Shown in pieces: positions 8,504 to 17,615 of a stretch of DNA of 64,000 nt. Location of the stretch: positions 62,001 through 126,000 of the forward strand of contig CABSFU010000001.1 in the NCBI GenBank assembly GCA_902477075.1, in the 5' to 3' direction. A program made the position numbers and the translations under genes. This DNA comes from UMGS1498 sp900552335 (GTDB lineage Bacteria > Bacillota_I > Bacilli_A > RF39 > UBA660). The notes under the pieces were generated by a model. The model was not told the origin of the DNA and made no database searches. It saw nothing but the letters and a program-made list of their open reading frames with translations. The first letter of the stretch is position 1, and each line of letters opens with the position of its first letter.

Positions 8504-10163
8504 TTTTAATATTGAATACTACTTGGTATTTATCTTCGAAATCTAATTCTTCTAATTCAACCTCATATCCACTATTTTCTACAGAAGTTTTACATTCACG
8601 TATCATATTAATAATAGAACGGAAATCTTTTTTAGCTGGTTCACTAGATATTTCTTCTTCATTCGTTTGAATAACCGGTTCCTTTTTTAATTCATTTTGA
8701 ATAGATTCTACTGGAATTTTTGTAGTAAATTCTGAATCATCATTCAAATGATAAGGATTTACAGAAGTAAATAATTCTTCTTGTTCTTCTGGTTTTTCTT
8801 CCGTTACTTTTTCGTTATTATAATTATATGTTTCTGGTTCTACTGATGGTAGTTCAGTTAAATTATGAACGGCTTCTTCTGATAATTTTTCACTATTTTC
8901 AAATGGATTTGAAATTTGTGTATTATTTACGTTATCATCAATATTGCTATTAGTAGAAGAAAAAGTAGTAAATTTTTCAGAAGATTGAGTATCATCTATT
9001 TTTGAATCTAGTGTATTTGTTTCTTCAGAATAAGTATTATTATTTGTATTAGAATTAAATGGATTTAATACTTCTACATCATCATTTAAAAATGGATTAA
9101 ATGGTTTCTCTTCTCTTTTTGGAATTCCAAAATCCATATTAGTTTCTTGATTTTCTACATTTTCTACAAAATTTGGATTTTCGTCTTTTGGCGCAAAATT
9201 AAACATATTGAAAAATTTTCCTCTTGGTTGTTCTACATGCTGTTGTTGTACCGGATCTTCTTCTGGAATAGGAGCCATTGCGCTTGGTGCTGGAGCAACT
9301 GGTTCTTTTGCTTCTAATAAAGCATCCACATCAGCTGGCTTTTCCTCTTTAAATATATCTTCTGCATTTTTTTCTATTTTCTGAACATCCATAAATCCTG
9401 GATTAACAGGAGTAGATGAAATTGGTTCTATTGTTGGAACTTCTTCTTGATAAATAGGATTATCAGGAATATTAAATTCGTTTTTTATTTCATCATTCAT
9501 TTTTGCGCCTACACTTTCATTTGTTATTATTTTTTGTTCACCAGAATCGTTAGAATTACTTTCATTTAACATTTTATCTACTTCTTCATCTGTTTTTCTT
9601 ACTGTTAAACGTTCATTGATAATTCTACTTAACATATTTATTTGATCTTTATCGTTCAATTTTAATAATGATCTAGCATGTCTTTCTGAAATTTTACCAT
9701 CTAATAATGCTTCTTGTACTTCATCGTTTAAATTTAAAAGTCTTAATTTATTCGCAATTGTAGATTGTGTTTTTCCTAATTTTTCAGCTAATTCAGTTTG
9801 ATTAAGATACCCCATATCTAATATTTTTTTATAAGAAACCGCTTCTTCTATTGGCGTTAAATCTTGTCTTTGAACATTTTCTATTAGGGCAATTTCAGCA
9901 CTATTTTTATCATCTAAATCCGTAATAATAGCCGGAATAGTTGTTTTACCTGCTAGTACAGAAGCTTTATATCTTCTTTCACCTGCTATAATTTCGTATT
10001 TATCACTAATTCTTCTAACAACAATTGGTTGAATAACACCATGTTCCTTAATTGATTCTGCAAGCTCATTAATATTTTTATCATTAAATTGTATTCTCGG
10101 TTGAAAACGATTTGGTAAAATATCATCTAAATTTAATATTTTTATCTCCTTATCCATGTTCAT
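8499..10163 (-). CDS. noc: Noc-type ParB family nucleoid occlusion protein with very long acidic linker
   Basis: Noc binds dispersed DNA sites and keeps the division machinery away from the nucleoid. The N-terminal ~190 residues are a standard ParB core: LPNRFQPR, GVIQPIVVR, GERRYKAS (ParB/CTPase box), then the helix-turn-helix around NQTELAEKLGKTQSTIANKL. The C-terminal ~45 residues (FRSIINMIRECKT to the end) match the dimerisation domain of Noc/ParB. Between them lie about 320 residues rich in E, N, P and T that look disordered. Ordinary Noc is about 280 aa; this one is 554. The location near rsmG and a Noc-site-like palindrome in its own promoter favour Noc over Spo0J. Start chosen at 10163 because of AAGGAGGGTG. 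Confidence 0.85.
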   Translation of the reverse strand: MNMDKEIKILNLDDILPNRFQPRIQFNDKNINELAESIKEHGVIQPIVVRRISDKYEIIAGERRYKASVLAGKTTIPAIITDLDDKNSAEIALIENVQRQDLTPIEEAVSYKKILDMGYLNQTELAEKLGKTQSTIANKLRLLNLNDEVQEALLDGKISERHARSLLKLNDKDQINMLSRIINERLTVRKTDEEVDKMLNESNSNDSGEQKIITNESVGAKMNDEIKNEFNIPDNPIYQEEVPTIEPISSTPVNPGFMDVQKIEKNAEDIFKEEKPADVDALLEAKEPVAPAPSAMAPIPEEDPVQQQHVEQPRGKFFNMFNFAPKDENPNFVENVENQETNMDFGIPKREEKPFNPFLNDDVEVLNPFNSNTNNNTYSEETNTLDSKIDDTQSSEKFTTFSSTNSNIDDNVNNTQISNPFENSEKLSEEAVHNLTELPSVEPETYNYNNEKVTEEKPEEQEELFTSVNPYHLNDDSEFTTKIPVESIQNELKKEPVIQTNEEEISSEPAKKDFRSIINMIRECKTSVENSGYEVELEELDFEDKYQVVFNIKK

Positions 10164-10191
10164 AATTAACACCCTCCTTATTCTGTAATAT

Positions 10192-10220
10192 ATCTTACTA
10201 TATTTTGGGAAATAATGCAA
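10192..10220 (-). promoter_or_regulatory. Promoter of noc
   Basis: Minus-strand TTGCAT (10215-10220), 17 bases, TAAGAT (10192-10197), about 30 bases before the noc start. The spacer contains a half-site, ATTTCCC, of the palindrome directly upstream. Confidence 0.55.
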
Positions 10221-10222
10221 TT

Positions 10223-10236
10223 ATTTTCCGGGAAAT
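10223..10236. promoter_or_regulatory. Noc-binding-site-like palindrome upstream of noc
   Basis: ATTTTCCGGGAAAT differs at one position from the B. subtilis Noc-binding consensus ATTTCCCGGGAAAT. It lies directly upstream of the -35 of noc, with a second half-site (ATTTTGGGAAAT, 10202-10213) between -10 and -35. This arrangement suggests autoregulation. Confidence 0.6.
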
Positions 10237-10282
10237 ATTTTGATTTCTTTTTTTATATTAGACTTTTTTATGAAATACCATG

Positions 10283-10335
10283 GCAAAATAAAAATGCACC
10301 AACGTTACTCGCAAACTAGTAAGTAACATTGGTGC
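10283..10335 (-). terminator. Terminator of the GNAT acetyltransferase gene
   Basis: GCACCAACGTTACT (10296-10309) pairs with AGTAACATTGGTGC (10322-10335) with a single imperfect pair; on the minus strand ATTTTTATTTT follows the stem. Confidence 0.8.
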
Positions 10336-10430
10336 TTAAACCGATTTTAAGAACTACCTCTTAACATAAAAATTAATTAATAATATAATTCTGTTCTTTT
10401 AAAATATTTTTTTCTCATCTATATAATAAC

Positions 10431-10988
10431 CTAACGTTTTTTTTGATTTATTTTATACAGTTCATTAAATCTTTCATTTGACAATATGCTTGTATAATTT
10501 GTTATTGAAATCCCATTCTTTTGCCAAGCATTTTCTTTAACTTTATACGGTTCAAATCCTAATTTTTCTCCTATTGCCTTAGATTTAATGTTACCTTCGT
10601 CATATCCACATAATATATTTTCATATCCTTGACTAAATAAAAATTTTATTATTTCAATAACTGCTTCGCTTGTATAACCTTGTCTCCAATAGTTAGGGTG
10701 AGTATTAAATGCAAGTTCTATTGCCTTAATATTTTTTTGTTCCCTATCTGCAATTACATTTCCAATTGGCTTCATCGTATCCTTTAAATATATAACCCAA
10801 TCATAACTTTCTGGTTCTACAATTTCAAAACCTTCTATTTTTTTAAGGTCTTGTTTTTCAAATATAAATTCTCCTGCAATATCTCTTAATTTCAGAAAAT
10901 TATATTCATATACTTTTTGTAAGTCTTCAAGTGTTCCTCTTTTTAATATTAACCTCTCTGTTTCTAATTGCGGTGTTTCATACATCAT
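10431..10988 (-). CDS. GNAT family N-acetyltransferase (RimJ/RimL-like)
   Basis: A 185-aa protein that begins ETERLILKRGTLED, the usual first strand of RimJ/RimL-type acetyltransferases. It has the acetyl-CoA binding pattern HPNYWRQGYTSEAVIE (motif A, Q/RxxGxG/A variant) and the C-terminal SKAIGEKLGFEPY. It would transfer acetyl from acetyl-CoA to an amine; the substrate is unknown. It sits alone between noc and rsmG with its own terminator. Start at the ATG-ATG pair after GGAG; one or two earlier in-frame ATGs exist. Confidence 0.85.
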   Translation of the reverse strand: MMYETPQLETERLILKRGTLEDLQKVYEYNFLKLRDIAGEFIFEKQDLKKIEGFEIVEPESYDWVIYLKDTMKPIGNVIADREQKNIKAIELAFNTHPNYWRQGYTSEAVIEIIKFLFSQGYENILCGYDEGNIKSKAIGEKLGFEPYKVKENAWQKNGISITNYTSILSNERFNELYKINQKKR

Positions 10989-11103
10989 AATTATTATCTC
11001 CATTTTTTATATGATATTTTTCAAATGTTATATTTTTTTTATTAATTTTTACTTTTTCTATAGTGCTTTAAGCAGCAATTTATGATGAGATTATAATTGA
11101 TTC

Positions 11104-11138
11104 AAAAAAAGTATAAATGTATTTTACATGTATTACTT
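11104..11138 (-). terminator. Probable terminator after rsmG
   Basis: On the minus strand AAGTA and ATGTA arms pair with TACAT and TACTT arms (imperfect stem with an internal loop) followed by a run of 7 U. It would end the mnmG-rsmG transcript. Confidence 0.5.
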
Positions 11139-11155
11139 GCTTATAGGCGAAAGAT

Positions 11156-11857
11156 TTAAAGCCTATTTTTCTTAATTTCATTATTTTTTCTTGGAAAATG
11201 TTTATTTTCTTTTTCTTTTTTAAATAATAAAATTGTTCTTTTACTATTTTCTAATGGTAGTAAAAATTCTTCTTTTCGAATTAATTTTGTTGATAATTGC
11301 TTTAAAGCATTATCAATTTCTTTTACTTCTTCTTCTACATTTGCCTTCATTGCTATAAAATATTTCCCAACTTTTGTCATAGGAATAGCATATTCAAGTA
11401 AGATACTAGTATGCGCTACTGCTCGAGCTGTCGTAACATCAAATTCACTTCGATGAGATAGGGCATATTCTTCTGCTCGTGCATGAACAACCTCTATATC
11501 TTTTAAATTTAATTTTTGAATTACAGCTTTTAAAAATTCTACTCTTTTGTTTAAAGAATCTAATAAAGTAACTTTTAATTCTGGAAAACAAATTTTGATA
11601 ACTAATCCGGGAAATCCAGCTCCTGTTCCTATATCACAGAAAGATTCTACTGTATTTAAATCTATTATTTTTACTATCGTTAAAGAATCATAAAAGTGCT
11701 TTAAGAATACTTCATCATGTTCCGTAATTCCTGTTAAATTCATTATTTTATTATATTCCACTAACATTTCATAATAAATTTCTAATTGTAATAATTGTGT
11801 TTCTGTTAATTGAATATTTAATTTTTTTAATTCTTGAATAAAATTATCTTGTTTCAT
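11156..11857 (-). CDS. rsmG: 16S rRNA (guanine527-N7)-methyltransferase
   Basis: RsmG (GidB) methylates G527 of 16S rRNA with SAM. The protein (233 aa) has NLTGITEHDEVFLKHFYDSL, the SAM site CDIGTGAGFPGL, and TARAVAHTSILLEYA, all diagnostic. The last ~20 residues are a basic tail (KEKENKHFPRKNNEIKK). Its start overlaps the end of mnmG by 14 bases, so translation is probably coupled. AAGGAA is the ribosome-binding site. Confidence 0.95.
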   Translation of the reverse strand: MKQDNFIQELKKLNIQLTETQLLQLEIYYEMLVEYNKIMNLTGITEHDEVFLKHFYDSLTIVKIIDLNTVESFCDIGTGAGFPGLVIKICFPELKVTLLDSLNKRVEFLKAVIQKLNLKDIEVVHARAEEYALSHRSEFDVTTARAVAHTSILLEYAIPMTKVGKYFIAMKANVEEEVKEIDNALKQLSTKLIRKEEFLLPLENSKRTILLFKKEKENKHFPRKNNEIKKNRL

Positions 11858-13736
11858 TTTTAAATTCCTTTTTTAAATATACCATTAGAACGGAAATATC
11901 GGCTGGATTCACACCACTAATACGAAGCGCTTGACCTATAGAAGTAGGGCGTACTTCTTTTAATTTTTGTCTAGCTTCACTAGCTATATTTTTTACTTTA
12001 TCATAATCAATTGTATCAGGGATTATTTTGTCTTCCAATTTTTTCATTTTTTCAGCTTCTTTTTCAGCTTTTAGCAAGTAACCTTCATATTTTATATTTA
12101 TTTCCACTTGTTCCAAAACACTCTTATCATATGGCAAATCAATGAAGTATTTTAAATCTTCTATTTTAATTTCTGGTCTTTTTAACAAATTATATAATGA
12201 TATTCCATCTTTTAAGGAAGTAGAATTTAATGATGATAAATAATCATTTGTTTCCTCTTTTGGAGTAGCTTTATGAGTGAGAAGTTGTTGCGTTAATTCT
12301 TGTATTTGTTCTTTTTTCTTTAATAAACGTTGATGTTTTTCTTCGTTAATAAGTCCTAATTGATATCCATATTCTCTTAATCTTAAATCTGCATTATCAT
12401 GTCTTAATAATAATCGATACTCTGCTCTAGAAGTTAGCAAACGATAAGGATCTCTAATTCCTTTTGTTATTAAATCATCTATCAATACACCAATATAAGC
12501 TTCATTCCTTTTTAATACAAATGGTTCTTGTTTCCTTATCTTTAAAACTGCATTAATACCAGCCATTAATCCTTGGCAAGCTGCTTCTTCATATCCACTA
12601 GTACCATTTATTTGACCCGCTGTAAATAAATTTTCAATTATTTTAGTTTCTAATGAAGCTTTTAACTGAGTTGGATAAATCGAATCATACTCTATAGCAT
12701 AAGCATACTTTAATATTTTAGCATGTTCTAATCCTTTTAAACTGTGAACCATTTGTTCTTGTATATTAATCGGCATACTAGTAGAAAAGCCCTGTAAATA
12801 AATGGTATTTCCATAGGTTGGATCACTTTCTATCATACTTTCTGGTTCTAAAAATAATTGGTGTCTTTCTTTATCAGCAAAACGAACAACTTTGTCTTCA
12901 ATAGATGGGCAATATCTTGGACCTATTCCTTTAATATCTTTTAAACCCCCATACATACTAGATTTTGTCAAATTATTTCTAATAATTTCATGGGTTAATG
13001 GAGTGGTATAAATAAGGTGACAGGGAACTTGAGCATTAATATCATAGGTTGGTTCAATATCAAAACTAAATGATAAATGTTCTTTATCTCCTTCTTCTAC
13101 CTGCATTTCACTAAAATCTATGGTATTTTTATCTAATCTAGGTGGTGTTCCAGTTTTTAATCGTTTAATAACAAACCCTAATTTAGCTAAGTTGTCACTT
13201 AAATGATTACTTGGCTTTTCTCCATGGGGACCTTCTCTGTGTCTTGTGTCTCCTACTAATATATCTGCTTTTAAATAAGTTCCTGTTGTTAAAACGACTG
13301 CTTCTGATGTAATTTTTTCACCATTTTCTAAAATTACGCCTTTTACTTGATCACTATCAACGATTAAATCTTCTACAATTCCTTCTTTCACACTAAGATT
13401 CTCTGTATTTGAAATAGTTTTCCACATATTTTGTGGATAAATGATTTTATCTCCTTGTGCACGTAAAGCTTTGATAGCAGGCCCTTTTTTATTATTTAAC
13501 ATTTTGATTTGTAAATGAGACTTATCTGCATTAATACCCATCTCGCCACCTAATGCATCAATTTCTCTAACTACTATTCCTTTTGCAGATCCACCAATAG
13601 ATGGATTACATGGCATATCGGCAATATTTTTAATATTTCCTGTTACTAATAGAGTTTTTTCACCCATACGAGCAGCAGCTAATGAGGCTTCACATCCAGC
13701 ATGACCGCCACCTACTACTATGATTTTATAATCCAT
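11844..13736 (-). CDS. mnmG: tRNA uridine-34 carboxymethylaminomethyl modification enzyme, FAD subunit
   Basis: MnmG (GidA) works with MnmE to install the cmnm5 group at wobble uridine 34, using FAD, NADH, glycine and a folate carbon. The protein (630 aa) starts with the dinucleotide-binding VVGGGHAGCEAS, then NPSIGGSAKG, the RPGYAIEYD-like AYAIEYDSIYP, and AGQINGTSGYEEAA. The C-terminal helical domain that contacts MnmE is intact (EVRPTSIGQALRISGV). Start: the frame is open to a GTG at 13745, but the ATG at 13736 is better spaced from AAGGAAG. mnmE is nearby on the same strand but separated by a plus-strand gene. Confidence 0.95.
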   Translation of the reverse strand: MDYKIIVVGGGHAGCEASLAAARMGEKTLLVTGNIKNIADMPCNPSIGGSAKGIVVREIDALGGEMGINADKSHLQIKMLNNKKGPAIKALRAQGDKIIYPQNMWKTISNTENLSVKEGIVEDLIVDSDQVKGVILENGEKITSEAVVLTTGTYLKADILVGDTRHREGPHGEKPSNHLSDNLAKLGFVIKRLKTGTPPRLDKNTIDFSEMQVEEGDKEHLSFSFDIEPTYDINAQVPCHLIYTTPLTHEIIRNNLTKSSMYGGLKDIKGIGPRYCPSIEDKVVRFADKERHQLFLEPESMIESDPTYGNTIYLQGFSTSMPINIQEQMVHSLKGLEHAKILKYAYAIEYDSIYPTQLKASLETKIIENLFTAGQINGTSGYEEAACQGLMAGINAVLKIRKQEPFVLKRNEAYIGVLIDDLITKGIRDPYRLLTSRAEYRLLLRHDNADLRLREYGYQLGLINEEKHQRLLKKKEQIQELTQQLLTHKATPKEETNDYLSSLNSTSLKDGISLYNLLKRPEIKIEDLKYFIDLPYDKSVLEQVEINIKYEGYLLKAEKEAEKMKKLEDKIIPDTIDYDKVKNIASEARQKLKEVRPTSIGQALRISGVNPADISVLMVYLKKEFKNETR

Positions 13737-13838
13737 AAAGTTCACTTCCTTTTAACTTTTCATATTATACTATCAAATATTTCAGAAGACAATAACATAA
13801 ACAAATAAATTAACGATATACTATAGTAGGTGATAACG

Positions 13839-14132
13839 ATGAAAGATGAAATTAGAATTTTATTTCTACAAAATGTAGGAAATGATTTGGATGGTGAAAC
13901 ATTAAGATATATAGTGGATGTACAAGATGGAAATTACAAAATTCAACCTTTTATAAAAAATGAAAAAACATTGAACTACATATTTCATAAAGTTTGTTAT
14001 GATTTTGATGAATTATCTTTTTATAATCAACAAAGATATGAAAAATTTCATATTCAATTAAAAAGAGTAAACGGCAATGTTTACTCTGTAGAACAAAAGA
14101 CTTTTCAAAAGAAAAATCAATTATTTACCTAA
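13839..14132 (+). CDS. Small conserved-looking hypothetical protein
   Basis: A 97-aa protein starting MKDEIRILFLQNVGNDLDGE that I do not recognise. It is acidic at the start and has no membrane segment or cysteine motif. It lies on the plus strand between the divergent mnmG start and the convergent mnmE end, overlapping the mnmE stop region by 12 bases. The ATG at 13839 is preceded by AGGTGAT at good spacing, and a TATACT hexamer sits about 20 bases upstream, so it looks genuinely expressed. No function can be offered. Confidence 0.6.
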   Translation: MKDEIRILFLQNVGNDLDGETLRYIVDVQDGNYKIQPFIKNEKTLNYIFHKVCYDFDELSFYNQQRYEKFHIQLKRVNGNVYSVEQKTFQKKNQLFT

Positions 14133-15476
14133 ACAAAATTGACTAAATAGGGTATCAATTAATTCGGTTTCATAAGAAACCCCAATAATCTCTCCTAATT
14201 TGTCCCAGATATTTTTAATATCTATCTCAATAATATCGATTGGTAATCCTGATTTTAATCCTTTTTCAATATCTTCAATACTATCTCTTATTTGATTTAA
14301 AATAGCTAAACTTCTAGCACTTGTAACAAACGTCATGTCACTTGTTTCAATTTTTTCCAAATTGAAGATTTCTTTTATTTTTTCTTTTAATTCATTGATT
14401 CCTTCTTTATTCTTTATGCTCATTTTTACAATATGATCTTCTGGAAGTTTACTTAAATCTATTTTACTTTCTAAATCTGTTTTGTTCAAAATAATGATGT
14501 AATTTTTATTTTGAACTTTTTTTAATAATTCTAAATCTTCTTCGGTTAATGGTTGATTATTATTCAATACATATAATATCAAATCAGAATTGGAAATCAA
14601 TTGTAGACTTTTATTCACTCCTATTTTTTCTACAATATCTTCCGTTTTTCTTATACCTGCCGTATCGATCATATTTAAAATAAAGCCACCTATATTAATT
14701 TTTCCTTCTACAATATCACGTGTCGTTCCTTCTATTTCCGTCACAATTGCTTTTTCTTCTCCAAGAAGAGTATTTAATATACTGCTTTTTCCTACGTTTG
14801 GCTTTCCAATAATAGAAGTTTTTATGCCTTCTGTAATAATTTTTCCACTTTTACTATCTTCTAAGATTTTTAATATTTTTTCTTTGATTTCAGCTATTTT
14901 TGGAGTTAACATTTCATAAGTCATTTCTTCTATATCTTCATATTCAGGATAATCAATATTTACTTCTATATTCGCTAATATTTTAACAATATCGTCACGA
15001 AGACTTTGTATTTTTTTTGAAACATTTCCCGATAATTGATTAATAGACAATTTACGAGCCGGTTCTGTTTTTGCTTCTATTAAATTCATAATCCCTTCTG
15101 CTTCTTCTAAATCAATTCTTCCATTTAAAAAAGCTCTTTTTGTGAATTCACCAGGACTTGCTGGTACACAACCATTCTCTAATAGTAATTGTAATACTTT
15201 ATTTGTAGTAGCAATACCACCATGTGAATTAATTTCTACAATATCTTCTCTAGTATAGGTTTTAGGAGCTCGCATAACGCTTAATAAAACTTCATCTATC
15301 ATTTGATTTTTATCAACAATGTGACCATAATGAATCGTATGAGATGGAACAGTTGTTAAATCTTTTCCTTTAAATATTTTATTGACAATGTCAATTGCAT
15401 TAGAACCACTTACTCTAATAATAGAAATGGCTCCAACGCCAAGTGGAGTTGCGATTGCTGCAATGGTTTCTTCCAT
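14121..15476 (-). CDS. mnmE: tRNA uridine-34 modification GTPase
   Basis: MnmE is the K+-activated GTPase partner of MnmG. The protein (451 aa) has the N-terminal formyl-THF-binding domain (IAAIATPLGVGAISIIRVSG), a helical domain, and the inserted G domain with GKPNVGKSS (G1), DTAG (G3) and NKTD (G4). It ends with the conserved FCLGK, whose cysteine is needed for activity. The start overlaps the stop of the preceding HD gene by one base (TAATG), implying coupled translation. Confidence 0.96.
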   Translation of the reverse strand: MEETIAAIATPLGVGAISIIRVSGSNAIDIVNKIFKGKDLTTVPSHTIHYGHIVDKNQMIDEVLLSVMRAPKTYTREDIVEINSHGGIATTNKVLQLLLENGCVPASPGEFTKRAFLNGRIDLEEAEGIMNLIEAKTEPARKLSINQLSGNVSKKIQSLRDDIVKILANIEVNIDYPEYEDIEEMTYEMLTPKIAEIKEKILKILEDSKSGKIITEGIKTSIIGKPNVGKSSILNTLLGEEKAIVTEIEGTTRDIVEGKINIGGFILNMIDTAGIRKTEDIVEKIGVNKSLQLISNSDLILYVLNNNQPLTEEDLELLKKVQNKNYIIILNKTDLESKIDLSKLPEDHIVKMSIKNKEGINELKEKIKEIFNLEKIETSDMTFVTSARSLAILNQIRDSIEDIEKGLKSGLPIDIIEIDIKNIWDKLGEIIGVSYETELIDTLFSQFCLGK

Positions 15477-15982
15477 TATTTTACCTCTCTCATTTTTCTT
15501 TTATATCCAAAAAATTGAAGCAAAGCGGTTGGCTCTTTAAATACTTCAAATGATACAGCTTTATCTGCAAAAGTTACTAACCATCCTTCTAAATATTTTG
15601 GTGGAATTTTATTTAAAGGAAACATATGCCTTAATATAATATTTTCTACTTTTTTATTCATTAAATCAGGAAAATATTGATAAGAATTGATTACTGCTTC
15701 TTTAGCATGCACAAAACCATGTTTTTGAAGCAATGGCTTTTTTTCTTCATTATCTTGCCATGGTTTAAAATAAAAATCATGTAATAAACCACCGATAGCT
15801 GCCGCTTTATAATCTTTATTTAGTTGTTTTGCCCATTTATAGGCTTTTTTTGAAACTGCTAGTGAATGATCATACACGGTAATATCTCCGTGATGTTTAT
15901 AATTCTTTCTTTTCTGAAATTCCTCACTTTTTAGAATTTCTTTAACGATTTGATAATATTCTACTTTATCATTTACTGACAT
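15476..15982 (-). CDS. HD-domain phosphohydrolase-like protein
   Basis: A 168-aa protein with VYDHSLAVSKKAYKWA, LLHDFYFKPW (HD pair), the downstream GFVHAKEA, ILRHMFPL and TFADKA. That is the His/His-Asp/Asp pattern of metal-dependent HD phosphohydrolases. The substrate is unknown; the usual family substrates are nucleotides or phosphomonoesters. It is upstream of and coupled to mnmE, with AAGGACGTGAT as ribosome-binding site. Confidence 0.8.
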   Translation of the reverse strand: MSVNDKVEYYQIVKEILKSEEFQKRKNYKHHGDITVYDHSLAVSKKAYKWAKQLNKDYKAAAIGGLLHDFYFKPWQDNEEKKPLLQKHGFVHAKEAVINSYQYFPDLMNKKVENIILRHMFPLNKIPPKYLEGWLVTFADKAVSFEVFKEPTALLQFFGYKRKMREVK

Positions 15983-16075
15983 GATATCACGTCCTTTTTA
16001 CTAGTTAAGTTTACAATAAAACATACTTCTAGTCAAGTTTATGAAAAAGAAAAAAAAAGATATGTATTCATACCT

Positions 16076-16690
16076 TTATTTTTCAATATATTTTATAACA
16101 ACATGTCTATCTTTGCCTTCTCCAAAGCTTTCTGTTGTTAAATTAGAATATTCATTAATGATATTATGGACTAATCTTCTTTCATAAGAATTCATTGGAT
16201 CTAATGAAACATCTAAATGAGATTTTTCCATTTCTTCTGCTATTTTTCTTACTTCTATTTCAATATTTTTCATTTTTTTTAATTTATAATTACCAACATC
16301 CACACTTATTTTTAAATTAATACCGGCTTCTGTTTTTATTGCTTGTCTTAAAATTGTTTGGATAGCATTTAAATTTTTTCCTTCTTTTCCTATTAAAATA
16401 GCATTATTATCTGATACAAGTGTAATATTAAAGGATTCATTATTGTTTAAAATTTCACTTGTAATATCAAGATTTAATAATTTTGATAAATTTTCTATAT
16501 ATTCTGTTATAAAGTTTTTGACATCTTCTTTTTTTAAAGCTGATACAATATATTTCGAGCTCTTAAATAATTTTCCTTCTACAAACTCTGACTTCAAAAA
16601 GAAATCATCTTGTGTTAAATTTGTCTTTTTTAAAATATTTTCTAATGCTTCTTCTTTTGTTTTTGCTTCTTCTTTAACTATTTCTAACAT
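16076..16690 (-). CDS. khpB: Jag/KhpB RNA-binding protein
   Basis: Jag (KhpB) is a cytoplasmic RNA-binding protein implicated in cell elongation and division control, usually encoded beside yidC. The protein (204 aa) has the N-terminal Jag_N segment (about 1-50), a KH domain with ILIGKEGKNLNAIQTILRQA, and an R3H-type C-terminus (MNSYERRLVHNIINEY and KDRHVVIKY). Its start overlaps the end of yidC by 17 bases, so it belongs to the rpmH-rnpA-yidC-jag unit. AAAAGGAG precedes the ATG. Confidence 0.92.
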   Translation of the reverse strand: MLEIVKEEAKTKEEALENILKKTNLTQDDFFLKSEFVEGKLFKSSKYIVSALKKEDVKNFITEYIENLSKLLNLDITSEILNNNESFNITLVSDNNAILIGKEGKNLNAIQTILRQAIKTEAGINLKISVDVGNYKLKKMKNIEIEVRKIAEEMEKSHLDVSLDPMNSYERRLVHNIINEYSNLTTESFGEGKDRHVVIKYIEK

Positions 16691-17615
16691 TTTTTTTACT
16701 CCTTTTTACTAAAAGATTTTGTATAATCGTGAATAAATTTGATATTGTCCAATAAACTGCGATACCAGTTGAAATAGAGAAAGTAGCAATTGTCATAAAA
16801 ATAATCATCATATTTGTCATACTTTTCATTTGTTTTTGTTGTTCACTAGACATAGAAGCTCCGCTATTTAATTTGAAAGAATAATATGTTGTAAGAGCAA
16901 TGATAATAATAAATATTGCATAATAGAATTTTCCTTGCGCTACTGCTACTGCTGGACTAGTTCCAAGTTGGAATAATCCTAAGAAAGTTTCTTCAAAAAT
17001 AACAGGAATTCTATTAATTGCTTCTAAATAAGCAAAAAATAATGGAATTTGAATAAATGAGAATAAACATCCAGACAATGGATTAATTTGATATTTTTTA
17101 TAAATCATCATCATTTCTTGTGATTTAGCCATCATAGATTCTTGATCTGTTCTATTTTGATATTTCTTCTCTAATTTATTTAACTCTGGTTGAGCCAATT
17201 GAATATTTTCAGATTGCATTGCTTGTTTTCTTGTAAATGGAAATAATATTAAACGAATTAATAAAGTTGAAATGATAATGGCAAAACCATAACTTTTAAC
17301 AAATTTTCCTAAATTAATAATTAACCACGCCAAGGGTTTTACAAAGATCGTTGACCAAATACCTTCATATCCACCTGTCGTTACACTAAATTCAGAACAA
17401 CTTGGTAGATTATCTAAGTCTACTTTATCACTATGTTCTTTATAAATATTTAATGTTGTTTCATCTTCTGGTTTACATAAAATGTTTTCCACTAAAGCTT
17501 GATTCGTTGTAGTATTTAATACACTTTTGTTATCATTATCTTTTAACATTTTTGTACAGCCTGTAGTTGAAAATAACAATAACATTAACATTATAATTTT
17601 TATTTTATTTTTCAT
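16674..17615 (-). CDS. yidC: Membrane protein insertase YidC/OxaA, lipoprotein type
   Basis: YidC inserts membrane proteins alone or with SecYEG. The protein (313 aa) has a lipoprotein signal peptide ending LFSTTGC (Cys20 predicted to be lipidated). An extracytoplasmic segment follows, then the YidC core of five membrane helices with GFAIIISTLLIRLILFP (the groove arginine of RLILFP) and the tail ending NLLVKRSKK. The extra N-terminal loop of about 50 residues with two Cys is longer than in some Bacillus SpoIIIJ. It overlaps rnpA by 11 bases and jag by 17. Confidence 0.95.
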   Translation of the reverse strand: MKNKIKIIMLMLLLFSTTGCTKMLKDNDNKSVLNTTTNQALVENILCKPEDETTLNIYKEHSDKVDLDNLPSCSEFSVTTGGYEGIWSTIFVKPLAWLIINLGKFVKSYGFAIIISTLLIRLILFPFTRKQAMQSENIQLAQPELNKLEKKYQNRTDQESMMAKSQEMMMIYKKYQINPLSGCLFSFIQIPLFFAYLEAINRIPVIFEETFLGLFQLGTSPAVAVAQGKFYYAIFIIIIALTTYYSFKLNSGASMSSEQQKQMKSMTNMMIIFMTIATFSISTGIAVYWTISNLFTIIQNLLVKRSKKNVRNS

